35,029 bases of DNA, from the NCBI GenBank assembly GCA_002478115.1, contig DLMH01000031.1, forward strand, positions 1-35,029, read 5' to 3'. The DNA comes from Candidatus Acidiferrum typicum. GTDB lineage: Bacteria > Acidobacteriota > Terriglobia > Acidiferrales > UBA7541. The first letter of the stretch is position 1. The number at the start of each line of letters is the position of its first letter. The translations under genes and the position numbers were made by a program. Below the pieces are notes generated by a model. That model saw only the letters and a list, made by a program, of their open reading frames with translations. It made no database searches and was not told where the DNA came from. Shown here one piece after another: positions 23,554-31,908 of the stretch.

Positions 23554-23660
23554 GGGCTTTAGCCCCTGAGGATTCCGGGCTTTTTCTTTGTGTTTCCTGG
23601 ACACAGCGCTGGCAGGTCTCTGCAAGGCAGCGGAATCCCTTGCTTCAGGGGCTAAAGCCC
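23554..23660. mobile_element. MITE-like inverted-repeat element between glpK and glpD
   Basis: The left arm (family E, 23554-23577: GGGCTTTAGCCCC then TGAGGATTCCG) pairs with the right arm (23630-23660: CGGAATCCC, a 5-base bulge, then CAGGGGCTAAAGCCC). The arms are about 24 and 30 bases around a ~52-base core, total 107 bp, with no ORF. The E unit itself is present singly at 9308. Either two E units inserted in opposite orientation or this is a non-autonomous transposable unit. No target-site duplication was identified. Confidence 0.45.
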
Positions 23661-23680
23661 GGTGATCATTTAGGCTTTCC

Positions 23681-23709
23681 GCCGGGGCTGAAGCCCCGGC
23701 CTCCTAAAG
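23681..23709 (-). repeat. Inverted family A hairpin repeat before glpD
   Basis: In minus-strand reading the unit is TTCTTTAGGAG, stem GCCGGGGC (23700-23693), loop TTCA, stem GCCCCGGC (23688-23681). With the A copy at 23505 and the E pair between them, the glpK-glpD gap reads A-E-core-E'-A', a nested palindrome. Confidence 0.75.
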
Positions 23710-23720
23710 AACAAAGTCGG

Positions 23721-23737
23721 AAAGGAGAAATCCTACG
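23721..23737 (+). promoter_or_regulatory. glpD ribosome-binding site positioned on an ACG codon
   Basis: AAAGGAG (23721-23727) is followed after 7 bases by ACG (23735-23737), which is in frame with glpD. The next ATG is 15 bases further down (23750), 22 bases after the SD. The codons between (ACG AAA CGC GAC GAA) would give a start of the MKRDEM type, which I recall as common in GlpD. Confidence 0.5.
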
Positions 23738-23749
23738 AAACGCGACGAA

Positions 23750-25300
23750 ATGCTAGCTCAAGTTCGCGCCCAACGCGAACCTTTGGGCTTGATTGTCATC
23801 GGAGGCGGCGCGACGGGTGTTGGCGTGGCCGTGGACGCCGCCGCGCGCGGTTACAGGACATTGCTGCTGGAGCAGCATGATTTTGGGAAGGGAACGTCAA
23901 GCCGCAGCACCAAACTCGTGCATGGCGGCGTGCGCTATCTGGAACAAGGGCAGGTCTCGCTGGTCATGGAGGCGCTGAAAGAACGCGGCATTCTGCGCCA
24001 GAATGCGCCGCATTTGGTAAGCGAATTGCCTTTCGTCGTGCCCAACTATTCCTGGTGGGAAGGCCCGTTCTACGGCATCGGGCTCAAAGTCTACCAAGCC
24101 ATGGCGGGCAAGTATGGCTTCGGCCCATCCGAACTGCTGTCCAAGGAAGAAACCGTTGAACGCATCCCAAACATCAACACGGACGGGCTGCGCGGCGGAG
24201 TGATCTACTACGACGGGCAGTTTGACGATGCGCGTCTGCTGATCGATCTGGCTGCCACCGCCGTCGAACAAGGCGCGATCCTGCTCAACTACATGCAAGT
24301 GACGGGACTCACGAAAGACGCGGACGGCCTGCTGGACGGCGTTCTGGCGCGCGACATCGAGAGCGGCGAAGAATTCGCACTCAAAGCCAAGGTCGTCATC
24401 AACGCCACCGGCCCGTTCACCGACTCCGTGCGCCACCTGGCCGAACCGAAAGCGGAAGACATGATCTCTCCCAGCCAGGGCGCCCACATCGTTCTGGATA
24501 AATCATTTCTCCCGGGAGATCACGCCATCATCGTGCCGCGCACCAGTGATGGCCGGGTGATGTTCGCCATTCCCTGGCACGGGCACACGCTGGTGGGCAC
24601 CACCGACACTCCCATCGAGCACGCCGACCTCGAACCCGTGCCCATGGAGCAGGAGATCGAGTTCATGCTCAGCACCGCCAGCCTCTATCTGGCGAAGAAA
24701 CCCACAAAGCAAGACATCCTGAGCACGTTCGCGGGAATCCGGCCGTTGCTGCGTTCCGGGGACGGCAGGAACACGGCAGCCTTCTCTCGCGACCACGCCA
24801 TCCTCATTGATCCCTCCGGCCTGGTCAACATTGCCGGCGGCAAGTGGACCACCTATCGAAACATGGCGGAGCATTGCGTGGACCAGGCCGCTACCCTTGC
24901 GGGCCTGACCGAACGACCCAGCGTGACCAAGCACCTGAACATCCACGGCTTTCATCAACACGCGGAGCGCTTTGGCTCGCTTGCTTTTTACGGCTCCGAC
25001 GCGCCGTTCATTCAAGAGATTATCCGCGGCGATGCCAGTCTGGGCGAAGCCATGCACCCGGCCCTGCCGTACTGCGCCGCGGAAGTTGTGTGGGCCGTGC
25101 GCGAGGAGATGGCGCGCTCCGTGGAAGACGTTCTGGCGCGGCGCACCCGCGCACTCTTCCTCAACGCCAGGGCGGCCATTCGGATGGCTCCCCGGGTGGC
25201 GCAAATCCTGGCGAAAGAATTGGGGCGCGATCAGCAGTGGCAGGAAAACCAAATACAACTTTTTGAGGAGTTGGCGAAGGGCTATCTTGTGAAAGGATAA
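23750..25300 (+). CDS. glpD: Glycerol-3-phosphate dehydrogenase (FAD-dependent, aerobic type)
   Basis: A 516-aa flavoprotein that oxidises sn-glycerol 3-phosphate to dihydroxyacetone phosphate, passing electrons to the quinone pool at the inner membrane. The FAD Rossmann motif is LIVIGGGATGVGVAVDAA. GTSSRSTKLVHGGVRYLEQG is the DAO-fold signature of GlpD, and GVIYYDGQFDDARL and PLLRSGDG contribute the substrate pocket. The C-terminal domain (DASLGEAMHPALPYCAAEVVWAV... with VEDVLARRTRALFLNA) is the all-helical DAO_C region. The annotated ATG at 23750 sits unusually far from the AAAGGAG site; an ACG five codons upstream has ideal spacing, so the native protein may be five residues longer. It follows glpK and completes the glycerol pathway. 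Confidence 0.96.
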   Translation: MLAQVRAQREPLGLIVIGGGATGVGVAVDAAARGYRTLLLEQHDFGKGTSSRSTKLVHGGVRYLEQGQVSLVMEALKERGILRQNAPHLVSELPFVVPNYSWWEGPFYGIGLKVYQAMAGKYGFGPSELLSKEETVERIPNINTDGLRGGVIYYDGQFDDARLLIDLAATAVEQGAILLNYMQVTGLTKDADGLLDGVLARDIESGEEFALKAKVVINATGPFTDSVRHLAEPKAEDMISPSQGAHIVLDKSFLPGDHAIIVPRTSDGRVMFAIPWHGHTLVGTTDTPIEHADLEPVPMEQEIEFMLSTASLYLAKKPTKQDILSTFAGIRPLLRSGDGRNTAAFSRDHAILIDPSGLVNIAGGKWTTYRNMAEHCVDQAATLAGLTERPSVTKHLNIHGFHQHAERFGSLAFYGSDAPFIQEIIRGDASLGEAMHPALPYCAAEVVWAVREEMARSVEDVLARRTRALFLNARAAIRMAPRVAQILAKELGRDQQWQENQIQLFEELAKGYLVKG

Positions 25301-25433
25301 GTATCTGGAAAAACGTTGCGGCGTGCTCTCGATCTTCTCGGGACGCATCAGCAATCGTCAGACAGATTGACGGTATCGAAGCGGAATGAACTCGCCGCCG
25401 GCGTTTTTCTCCGGTACACTTTGAAAAATCTAT

Positions 25434-26300
25434 ATGACAAACGTATCGCGACGCAACATGCTGAAGAGTGTGCTTACTGGAGTGACTATGGCTTCCGTTC
25501 CATCCACGTTGTGGTCCAGGCAGGGAGTTCCCGTGCCTCGCAGGGCCCGCGTGAAGCAATCGGTTTGCCGCTGGTGCTACCAGCAGATTCCACTCGAGGA
25601 GCTTTGCGCCAAATCCGCGCAGATGGGCTTGAAAGCCGTGGACCTGCTCAATCCCGAGGAGTACGAGGTGCCCGGGCGCTATGGCCTTGTTTGCAGCATG
25701 GGTTACGCGGGAGGCGGTGAGATTGACAGCGCGATGAATCGCGTGGATAACCACGCGAAGATTGAAGAAGCTTTTCGCAAGTACATCCCCCTGGCAGCCA
25801 AGGCCGGCGTGCCGAACGTAATCACTTTTTCCGGCCCCCGCAAAGGGATGTCCGACGACGAAGGCGCCAAGAACACGATTGCGGGGCTCAACCGCGTCAA
25901 GAAAATTGCCGAAGATCATGGGGTCACGATCTGCATGGAGCTTCTGAACAGCAAGGTGGATCACAAAGACTATATGTGCGACCACACGGCATGGGGAGTG
26001 CGTGTGGTGGAGGCGGTGAACTCGCCGCGCGTGAAGCTGCTCTATGACATCTATCACATGCAGATCATGGAGGGAGACCTGATACGCACAATCCAACAGA
26101 ACATCCAGTGGCTGGGGCACTTCCACACCGGGGGCGTTCCCGGAAGGCACGAACTGGACAATACGCAGGAAGTACAGTGGGACGGCGTGATGCGCGGCAT
26201 CCTCGCAACCAACTTCCAGGGCTACGTGGCGCAAGAATTCTTGCCCACGCGCGACCCGCTTACCTCCCTGCGGCAAGCCGTCGATCTGTGCGATGTGTAA
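25434..26300 (+). CDS. Tat-exported hydroxypyruvate-isomerase-like TIM-barrel protein
   Basis: A 288-aa xylose-isomerase-like TIM barrel preceded by a twin-arginine signal (SRRNMLKSVLTGVTMASVP). The barrel resembles hydroxypyruvate isomerase (Hyi): KQSVCRWCYQQIPLEELCAK, NVITFSGPRKGMSDDEGAKN, then Glu169 in CMELLNSKVDH, Asp205 in LLYDIYHMQIMEGD, His in GHFHTGGVPGRHEL and Glu268 in AQEFLP. These fit the conserved metal-binding Glu-Asp-Glu set of that family. Export of an Hyi-type protein is unusual for a cytosolic glyoxylate-pathway enzyme but is common for sugar-isomerase-like proteins in Acidobacteriota and Planctomycetota. A periplasmic sugar epimerase/isomerase is therefore a reasonable alternative. 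An SDR gene follows after 91 bases, suggesting co-transcription. Confidence 0.85.
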   Translation: MTNVSRRNMLKSVLTGVTMASVPSTLWSRQGVPVPRRARVKQSVCRWCYQQIPLEELCAKSAQMGLKAVDLLNPEEYEVPGRYGLVCSMGYAGGGEIDSAMNRVDNHAKIEEAFRKYIPLAAKAGVPNVITFSGPRKGMSDDEGAKNTIAGLNRVKKIAEDHGVTICMELLNSKVDHKDYMCDHTAWGVRVVEAVNSPRVKLLYDIYHMQIMEGDLIRTIQQNIQWLGHFHTGGVPGRHELDNTQEVQWDGVMRGILATNFQGYVAQEFLPTRDPLTSLRQAVDLCDV

Positions 26301-26391
26301 TGCCAGTCCGGAGAGATTCGCCCGCTGAACCTGGCAGGCTGGTTCAGCGACGACGGGTTTCCGCTCCACAAAAGTACAAAAGCAGCCCGAA

Positions 26392-27387
26392 ATGGCGGTG
26401 CGCATGAGGCAGATCCTGGTCACCGGAGCGACCGGCAAAGTCGGCCGCCATTTTATTGAGCGAGTTCTTCAGTCCGGCGAACTGCCCGACGTGAAGATCC
26501 GCGCGTTGTGCCACAACAGACTTCTGCAACCGTACGCGCGCCTCGAGGTTGTCCAGGGGAGCATTTCTGATCGCGCTGTGGCGCACAAAGCCCTGGATGG
26601 TGTCACTCATGTATTGCATTGCGCTACGTGCAAGGAAACCCCGGACGACATCATCGACGTTTCCGTGAAGGGTCTCTTCTGGCTCCTCGAAGAGTGCCGC
26701 ACCAGCCCTGCTTTCCAGCAGTTCATCCTGCTCGGCGGCGATTGCGCCGTGGGCCATTTCTTCTATCCGCATCCCGTCCCCGTCACCGAACAGCAAAAGC
26801 ACAGCGCCTATCCCGGGTGTTACGCACTCTCGAAGGTTCTCGAAGAGGTGATGTTGGAACAATATTTCATCCAATACGGCCTGAACGGATGCTGTCTGCG
26901 TGCGCCCTGGATCATGGGAAAGGATGATTTCAAATACACGCTCTCCTTTGGCGAGGATGTTTTTGGCGGACCGCGCTGGCGGGACCTGGTGGGGCCCAAG
27001 CGGGCCAACGCCTATTGCAAAAGCGGCGCGGTGCCCTTGATGCTTGATCCAGATGGCCGTCCCGTCAAACGCAATTTCGTGCACGTCAGCGATCTTGCGG
27101 ATGCCATCCTGAAAGCGCTAGACCATCCCAAGGCGCGCCAGCAGACCTTCAACATTTGCATGGATGAACCGGTGGATTACCAGCAGGTGGCCGATTATCT
27201 GCGCCAAACACGAGGGCTTCCTTCTGTTGGGATTAAGACTCCTTATCATTCAACTTGGCTGGACAACAGCAAAGCGAAATTTCTTTTGGGCTGGCGCCCT
27301 CGCTTTGATCTTAAACGCCTGATCGAGGAAGCCTGGACTTACCAGCGGGAGGCAGCCGACCCGCGGCACATCTGGTACCCAGGATAG
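26392..27387 (+). CDS. Extended SDR: NAD-dependent epimerase/dehydratase
   Basis: A 331-aa extended short-chain dehydrogenase. It has the Rossmann GxxGxxG motif near the N-terminus (QILVTGATGKVGRHFIE), the second-strand region ALCHNR, a catalytic YALSK (YxxxK) after the SAYPG segment, and the substrate half CLRAPWIMGKDD...RNFVHVSDLADAILKALD. It ends in LGWRPRFDLKRLIEEAWTYQ, the usual tail of sugar epimerases. Substrates are likely nucleotide sugars or free sugar acids. Two ATGs (26392 and 26404) are possible and neither has a clear SD. It lies directly behind the Hyi-like gene and ahead of glycosidases, consistent with sugar conversion. No signal peptide, so cytosolic. Confidence 0.88.
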   Translation: MAVRMRQILVTGATGKVGRHFIERVLQSGELPDVKIRALCHNRLLQPYARLEVVQGSISDRAVAHKALDGVTHVLHCATCKETPDDIIDVSVKGLFWLLEECRTSPAFQQFILLGGDCAVGHFFYPHPVPVTEQQKHSAYPGCYALSKVLEEVMLEQYFIQYGLNGCCLRAPWIMGKDDFKYTLSFGEDVFGGPRWRDLVGPKRANAYCKSGAVPLMLDPDGRPVKRNFVHVSDLADAILKALDHPKARQQTFNICMDEPVDYQQVADYLRQTRGLPSVGIKTPYHSTWLDNSKAKFLLGWRPRFDLKRLIEEAWTYQREAADPRHIWYPG

Positions 27388-27685
27388 CGATCCGGCCACT
27401 GCACGGAATGTCGCCAAAACGGACGAAGACAGAACAAATCTAAAATTGTGCACGGTTTGTCAGTTGAGATCCTTCGGGGCGCAAACTGCGCGCCCCTCAG
27501 GATGACAACGTGTTGGCATGACTGGCAGTGTTGGCGTGATTGGCTAACGCTCGCAATTGTATCTCGTGAGAAATCCGGCTAGGGACCGTCAAGCGTTGCG
27601 GGTAGTGATTACAGGGCATAGAATGCCGTCTGGACTGGAAACGAACTGCAACGATAGCTGTAGAAAAGGAAATTGGGTCTCCAGA
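27388..27685. other. Spacer with an inverted family B repeat
   Basis: The 298-bp gap contains an inverted B unit at 27466-27508: GAGATCC edge, GGGGCGC...GCGCCCC hairpin, then GGATGACAA, the reverse of TTGTCATCC. A short direct echo (TGTTGGCATGACTGGCAGTG / TGTTGGCGTGATTGGC, 27511-27543) follows. No gene is supported, although the downstream TPR ORF stays open back to 27557. Confidence 0.6.
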
Positions 27686-29407
27686 ATGAATTGCTTCCGC
27701 ATGGTGCAATCCCCCTTTCAGAATCGCGTGAGTCGATATTTCCTGTTTCTCCTTTTGTGGGCCGTTGTATTTGCTGGTTTGCCCGCGGCCACGGCGGCGG
27801 CGCAAACCCCTTCCCCATCGCAACTGGATGCCGTCACGGTTGAGGGCACGGTTCGGAACTCGGCGGGTGAACCAGTGATGGGAGCATCCGTGGTCCTTGA
27901 GGAGAAAAGCGGGACGCACAAACTGGAAACGAAAACGGATGCAGAAGGGAAGTTTAGTTTTACCGTTCGTCATGCTGGAATGTACACGGCGACGGTGGAA
28001 AAAGCGGGGTTCGGCAAGTGCGCCACGGACCCGATGCCGTTGTTGTCATCCGGTCAGAAGAAACAGATCGAACTGCGCTTGCAAAGTGCAACGCCGGCCC
28101 AGCCTTCCTCTTCTACTGCAACCGCATCTCCGGGCGCCATGGAATTCAAGGACGAGCCCAATTTCACCGTGGCTGGAGTTACCGACTGGTCCGGCGCGGG
28201 AGGCCATGGCTCCGACACCAGTCTGCGAACCGGAGAAGCGCTTGCTCGAGAGACGCTGGCGCTCAAATCCAGCGGGCCAGACGAAACTTCGCACGGTGCT
28301 GCGGCAGGAGACGCAACGGGACGCGAAAGCTTGGAGTCGGAGAACAAACTGCGCGCCGCTGTCGCGCGGACACCTGATAGCTTCGAAGCGAATCATCGGC
28401 TCGGCGAATTCTATCTGCGCTCCGGCAAATATCGCGAAGCCATCGCATCCCTCAAGGCCGCCTACCAAATTAACGGCGAAAATGTTGCCAATGCCTATGA
28501 TCTGGCGCTGGCTTACCGGGGCCTCGGCGACTTTGTCCCCGCTCACGATCTGGCCGTGAAGGTCCTCGCGAACGCAGAAGGCGATGCCGGGCTGCATGGG
28601 CTTCTGGGCGACCTGGACGAGCGTCTGGGTGATCCCCTCGGAGCAGTGCGCGAATACGAACGCGCCGCCACGCTCGAGCCTAGCGAGCCGAATTACTTCG
28701 AGTGGGGGACCGAACTTCTGCTGCACCGCGCTGTCCGGCCCGCCGTGATCGTCTTCAAGAAGGGGTCAGTTGCCCACCCCAATTCCGCCAGGATGCTGGT
28801 TGGGCTCGGCGCTGCTTTGTACGCTGATGGTTCTTACGATGAAGCGGCCGGTCAGCTTTGCCATGCCTCGGACTTGCAGCCGGAAGATGCCACGCCCTAT
28901 CTCTTCCTGGGCAAAATGGAAGTAACTTTACCCACTGTGTTCTCCTGCAGCGAACAGAAGTTGGCTCGTTTCCTGCAGAATCAGCCCGGAAATGCTCTCG
29001 CCAACTATTATTTCGCGATGGCGGTCTTGAAACGGGGCCGGGAATCGAAGAGTTCAGCAGACTCGCAACAGGCGGAAGCGTTGCTTAAGAAATCGGTGGC
29101 GATCGACCCCAAACTGGGCGAAGCGTACCTGCAGCTTGGGGTTTTGTACGCGGCGCAGGGTGCCAGCGATGAGGCCATTGCCGCATTCAAGAAGGCCATC
29201 GAAGTGGCGCCCGGCCTGGGCGAGGCGCACTACCGGTTAAGCCAGCTCTACAAACGCAGCGGCGAAAAGGCCAAGGCCGAACAGGAAATTCAGCTCTACA
29301 AACAGGTGGAGAAGAGCGAAGCCGATGAAGTCGAACGGCAGCGGCGTGAAGTGCAACAATTCCTGATTATCTTGAAAGACCAGCCGACGGTCTCCGCGCC
29401 GCACTGA
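27686..29407 (+). CDS. Exported TPR protein with N-terminal carboxypeptidase-regulatory-like domain
   Basis: I place the start at ATG 27686 because it precedes a Sec signal (SRYFLFLLLWAVVFAGLPAATAAAQ). The frame is open further upstream, but that sequence has no signal features. The 573-aa precursor has a carboxypeptidase-regulatory/CNA-B-like beta-sandwich (VTVEGTVRNSAGEPVMGASV, AGMYTATVEKAGFGK), a Ser/Thr-rich linker, then about eight to ten tetratricopeptide repeats. These include FEANHRLGEFYLRSGKYREA, VANAYDLALAYRGLGDF, LGEAYLQLGVLYAAQGASDEA and LGEAHYRLSQLYKRSGEKAKA. It ends with a charged coiled region. It probably scaffolds envelope complexes. It precedes the two glycosidase genes, and the gap to the GH2 start is 110 bases. 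Confidence 0.85.
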   Translation: MNCFRMVQSPFQNRVSRYFLFLLLWAVVFAGLPAATAAAQTPSPSQLDAVTVEGTVRNSAGEPVMGASVVLEEKSGTHKLETKTDAEGKFSFTVRHAGMYTATVEKAGFGKCATDPMPLLSSGQKKQIELRLQSATPAQPSSSTATASPGAMEFKDEPNFTVAGVTDWSGAGGHGSDTSLRTGEALARETLALKSSGPDETSHGAAAGDATGRESLESENKLRAAVARTPDSFEANHRLGEFYLRSGKYREAIASLKAAYQINGENVANAYDLALAYRGLGDFVPAHDLAVKVLANAEGDAGLHGLLGDLDERLGDPLGAVREYERAATLEPSEPNYFEWGTELLLHRAVRPAVIVFKKGSVAHPNSARMLVGLGAALYADGSYDEAAGQLCHASDLQPEDATPYLFLGKMEVTLPTVFSCSEQKLARFLQNQPGNALANYYFAMAVLKRGRESKSSADSQQAEALLKKSVAIDPKLGEAYLQLGVLYAAQGASDEAIAAFKKAIEVAPGLGEAHYRLSQLYKRSGEKAKAEQEIQLYKQVEKSEADEVERQRREVQQFLIILKDQPTVSAPH

Positions 29408-29517
29408 CAGAGTCTTCCTGGACGGCTTTCTGAAAACGGTTGACAGACCTGCTAAGATTCTGCAGAACTCTTTTTTCACTTCCACGTATCACATCGCTCC
29501 CCACGGAAAGGAAAGAC

Positions 29518-31842
29518 ATGGACCGACGAAATTTTCTAAAGACGACAGGAACGGTAATTGCCGGCGCTACGCTGGCGCGCGATGCGTTCGCAGGCAGTGC
29601 ACAGCAATCCGGCGATTCCGCGGCTGGCGGACGGCTGATCCTCCCGATCAACCGCAACTGGCGCTACAACCGCAAGTTCGTCGAAGGCGCGCACGAAGCG
29701 AAGTTCGACGACTCCGCGTTTGAACGCGTCGTGGTTCCGCACACCAACGTCAAGCTGCCCTGGCATAGCTTCGACGACAAGGACTATGAGTTTGTCTCCA
29801 TCTACCGGCGGCGTTTCAAGCTGCCGCGGGAAACGCGCGGGCGGCACGTGTTTGTTGACTTTGAAGGTGTCATGACGGCGTCCACGGTATGGATCAATGG
29901 CGTGCAGCTCGGCGAGTACAAGGGTGGCTACACGCCTTTTTCGTTTGATTTGACGCCGCACATCGATTATGCGGGCGAGAATGTGCTCGCGGTGGATGTG
30001 GATTCGCGGGAGCGGGCGGATATCCCGCCGTTCGGCTTTCAGATCGACTACATGACCTTTGGCGGGATCTACCGCGAGGTCGCTCTTCGCGTGGTGCCGG
30101 GGACTTTTATCGAGAACATTTTTGCCAAGCCCAAGGACGTTTTGACGGCGTCCCCTCGCGTGGAAGTGGACTGTTTCGTGCAGCACCTGGAAGAGCTGCA
30201 TGAGCCGCTGACGCTTGAGGTTGAACTGCGCGACGGGAAGCAGGTGCTGGCGAAGGCCACGGGCCAGGTTGCGGTGTCGGCGGCCACGACAGAGAGTGTC
30301 GCGCACAGCGTGGTGCTCGAAAACCTGGGCACGGTCAAATTGTGGGACCTGACTAACCCCAATCTCTATACCGTGCACGTTCGTTTGGTGCGCGGCACGC
30401 GAGTTGTGGACCAGGATTCGCGGCGGATTGGTTTTCGGCAAGCCGAGTTTACCGACCATGGCTTCGAGTTGAATGGCAAGGTCATCAAGCTGCGGGGTCT
30501 CGACCGTCATCAGACATTCCCGTTTGTCGGGCAAGCCATGCCGGCCAAGCCGCAGCGGCGCGACGCGGAAATTCTTCGCAAGAAGCTGAGGTGCAACATC
30601 GTGCGCACTTCGCACTACCCGCAATCCAGGCATTTCCTGGATGCTTGCGATGAAATGGGCCTGCTGGTCCTGGAAGAAATCCCCGGCTGGCAGCACATCG
30701 GGGATGAACCCTGGAAGCTGATTTCGATTGACAACGTGGCGCGCATGATCGAGCGCGATTGGAACCATCCCAGCATCATCCTCTGGGGCGTGCGCATCAA
30801 CGAATCGCTGGACGACCATGACTTCTACGTGCGCACCAATGCGCAGGCTCACAAGCTCGATCCCACGCGGCAAACCGGGGGCATACGTTATTTCCAGGAG
30901 TCCGAATTCCTGGAAGACGTTTTCACGATGAACGACTTCGGTTTCCCGCTGAAACCGCCCAATCATCCCCGCTATCTGATTACCGAATTTGTCGGCCACA
31001 CCTATCCGACAAAGACCATTGACGACAAAGAGCGGCTGATGGAGCATACGGTCCGCCACGCGCGCGTCCACGATCAACTCGCTTCCAATCCGCAATATGC
31101 CGGCGGCATCGGTTGGTGCGCTTTCGACTACAACACGCACAGCGATTTCGGCAGCGGCGACCGCATTTGTTACCACGGTGTGACCGACATATTCCGCGAG
31201 CCGAAGCCCGCGGCCGGCTTTTACAGGTCGCAGTGCGATCCTGCGGAAGAAATTGTTCTGGAGCCCGCCTTCCACTGGGCCCGTGGTGATGAATCGATCG
31301 GATTCACAAAGGCCATGGTCTGTTCCAACTGCGACCATCTGAAGTTTTATGTTAATGATAAGTTGGTGGCGGAAGCCGATCCGGACAAAGCACAATTCCA
31401 ATACCTTCGCTATGCGCCGTTCACCGCGGATTTCCGGCATTCCGTACGGGAGTGGGGAGACTTGCGGATCGAAGGATATATCGAGGGCAAGCAGGTGATC
31501 ACCAAGACGCTATCCGGTAAGGGGCTCGATCAGAAGTTTACCCTGTTGCCAGACGACACAAAATTAAACGCCGACGGCGCCGACGCGACACGCGTGGTTC
31601 TTCGCGTGACGGACGAATTTGGCGCCATCCGGCCGTTCGCGAACGACGCCATCAAGTTGAAGCTGGAAGGCCCCGCCGAAATCATCGGCGACAATCCATT
31701 TGCGCTGATTGGCGGCACCGGCGCGATCTGGATTCGCGCGAAGGAACAACCGGGAACCGTCCGGCTGACGGCGACTCACCCGGTCCTCGGAACACAGCAA
31801 GTTCAGTTTGAACTCGTGAGCGTCGCCCCGGAGACGGCCTAG
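29518..31842 (+). CDS. Tat-exported glycoside hydrolase family 2 beta-glycosidase
   Basis: A 774-aa enzyme. ATG 29518 begins a canonical Tat signal (MDRRNFLKTTGTVIAGATLA) and follows GGAAAGGAAAGAC; the in-frame upstream extension to 29440 is discounted. Domains in order: galactose-binding-like jelly roll (residues ~35-200; VFVDFEGVMTASTVWINGVQ), Ig-like domain (~210-300), and TIM barrel (~310-600) with the GH2 signature region KLRGLDRHQTFPFVGQAM. The probable acid/base is Glu429 in RINES and the nucleophile Glu490 in LITEFVGH. A C-terminal Ig-like module (TRVVLRVTDEFGAIRPFAND) follows. The substrate could be a beta-galactoside, beta-glucuronide or beta-mannoside; sequence alone does not decide. 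It lies just upstream of a GH97 gene (66 bases), making an oligosaccharide-cleaving pair in the periplasm. Confidence 0.92.
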   Translation: MDRRNFLKTTGTVIAGATLARDAFAGSAQQSGDSAAGGRLILPINRNWRYNRKFVEGAHEAKFDDSAFERVVVPHTNVKLPWHSFDDKDYEFVSIYRRRFKLPRETRGRHVFVDFEGVMTASTVWINGVQLGEYKGGYTPFSFDLTPHIDYAGENVLAVDVDSRERADIPPFGFQIDYMTFGGIYREVALRVVPGTFIENIFAKPKDVLTASPRVEVDCFVQHLEELHEPLTLEVELRDGKQVLAKATGQVAVSAATTESVAHSVVLENLGTVKLWDLTNPNLYTVHVRLVRGTRVVDQDSRRIGFRQAEFTDHGFELNGKVIKLRGLDRHQTFPFVGQAMPAKPQRRDAEILRKKLRCNIVRTSHYPQSRHFLDACDEMGLLVLEEIPGWQHIGDEPWKLISIDNVARMIERDWNHPSIILWGVRINESLDDHDFYVRTNAQAHKLDPTRQTGGIRYFQESEFLEDVFTMNDFGFPLKPPNHPRYLITEFVGHTYPTKTIDDKERLMEHTVRHARVHDQLASNPQYAGGIGWCAFDYNTHSDFGSGDRICYHGVTDIFREPKPAAGFYRSQCDPAEEIVLEPAFHWARGDESIGFTKAMVCSNCDHLKFYVNDKLVAEADPDKAQFQYLRYAPFTADFRHSVREWGDLRIEGYIEGKQVITKTLSGKGLDQKFTLLPDDTKLNADGADATRVVLRVTDEFGAIRPFANDAIKLKLEGPAEIIGDNPFALIGGTGAIWIRAKEQPGTVRLTATHPVLGTQQVQFELVSVAPETA

Positions 31843-31908
31843 CCTGATACGGATGGGAAGCATCTGACCGAGATTTGGCGAAAGCAGAAAGAAAGAAGGA
31901 ACTGCACC

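Noticed and set aside
29536..31440. A 634-codon open frame antisense to the GH2 gene
   Set aside because: The plus strand encodes an unmistakable GH2 enzyme with a Tat signal and catalytic Glu residues. The antisense product has no recognisable domain and is a usual by-product of GC-rich codon bias.
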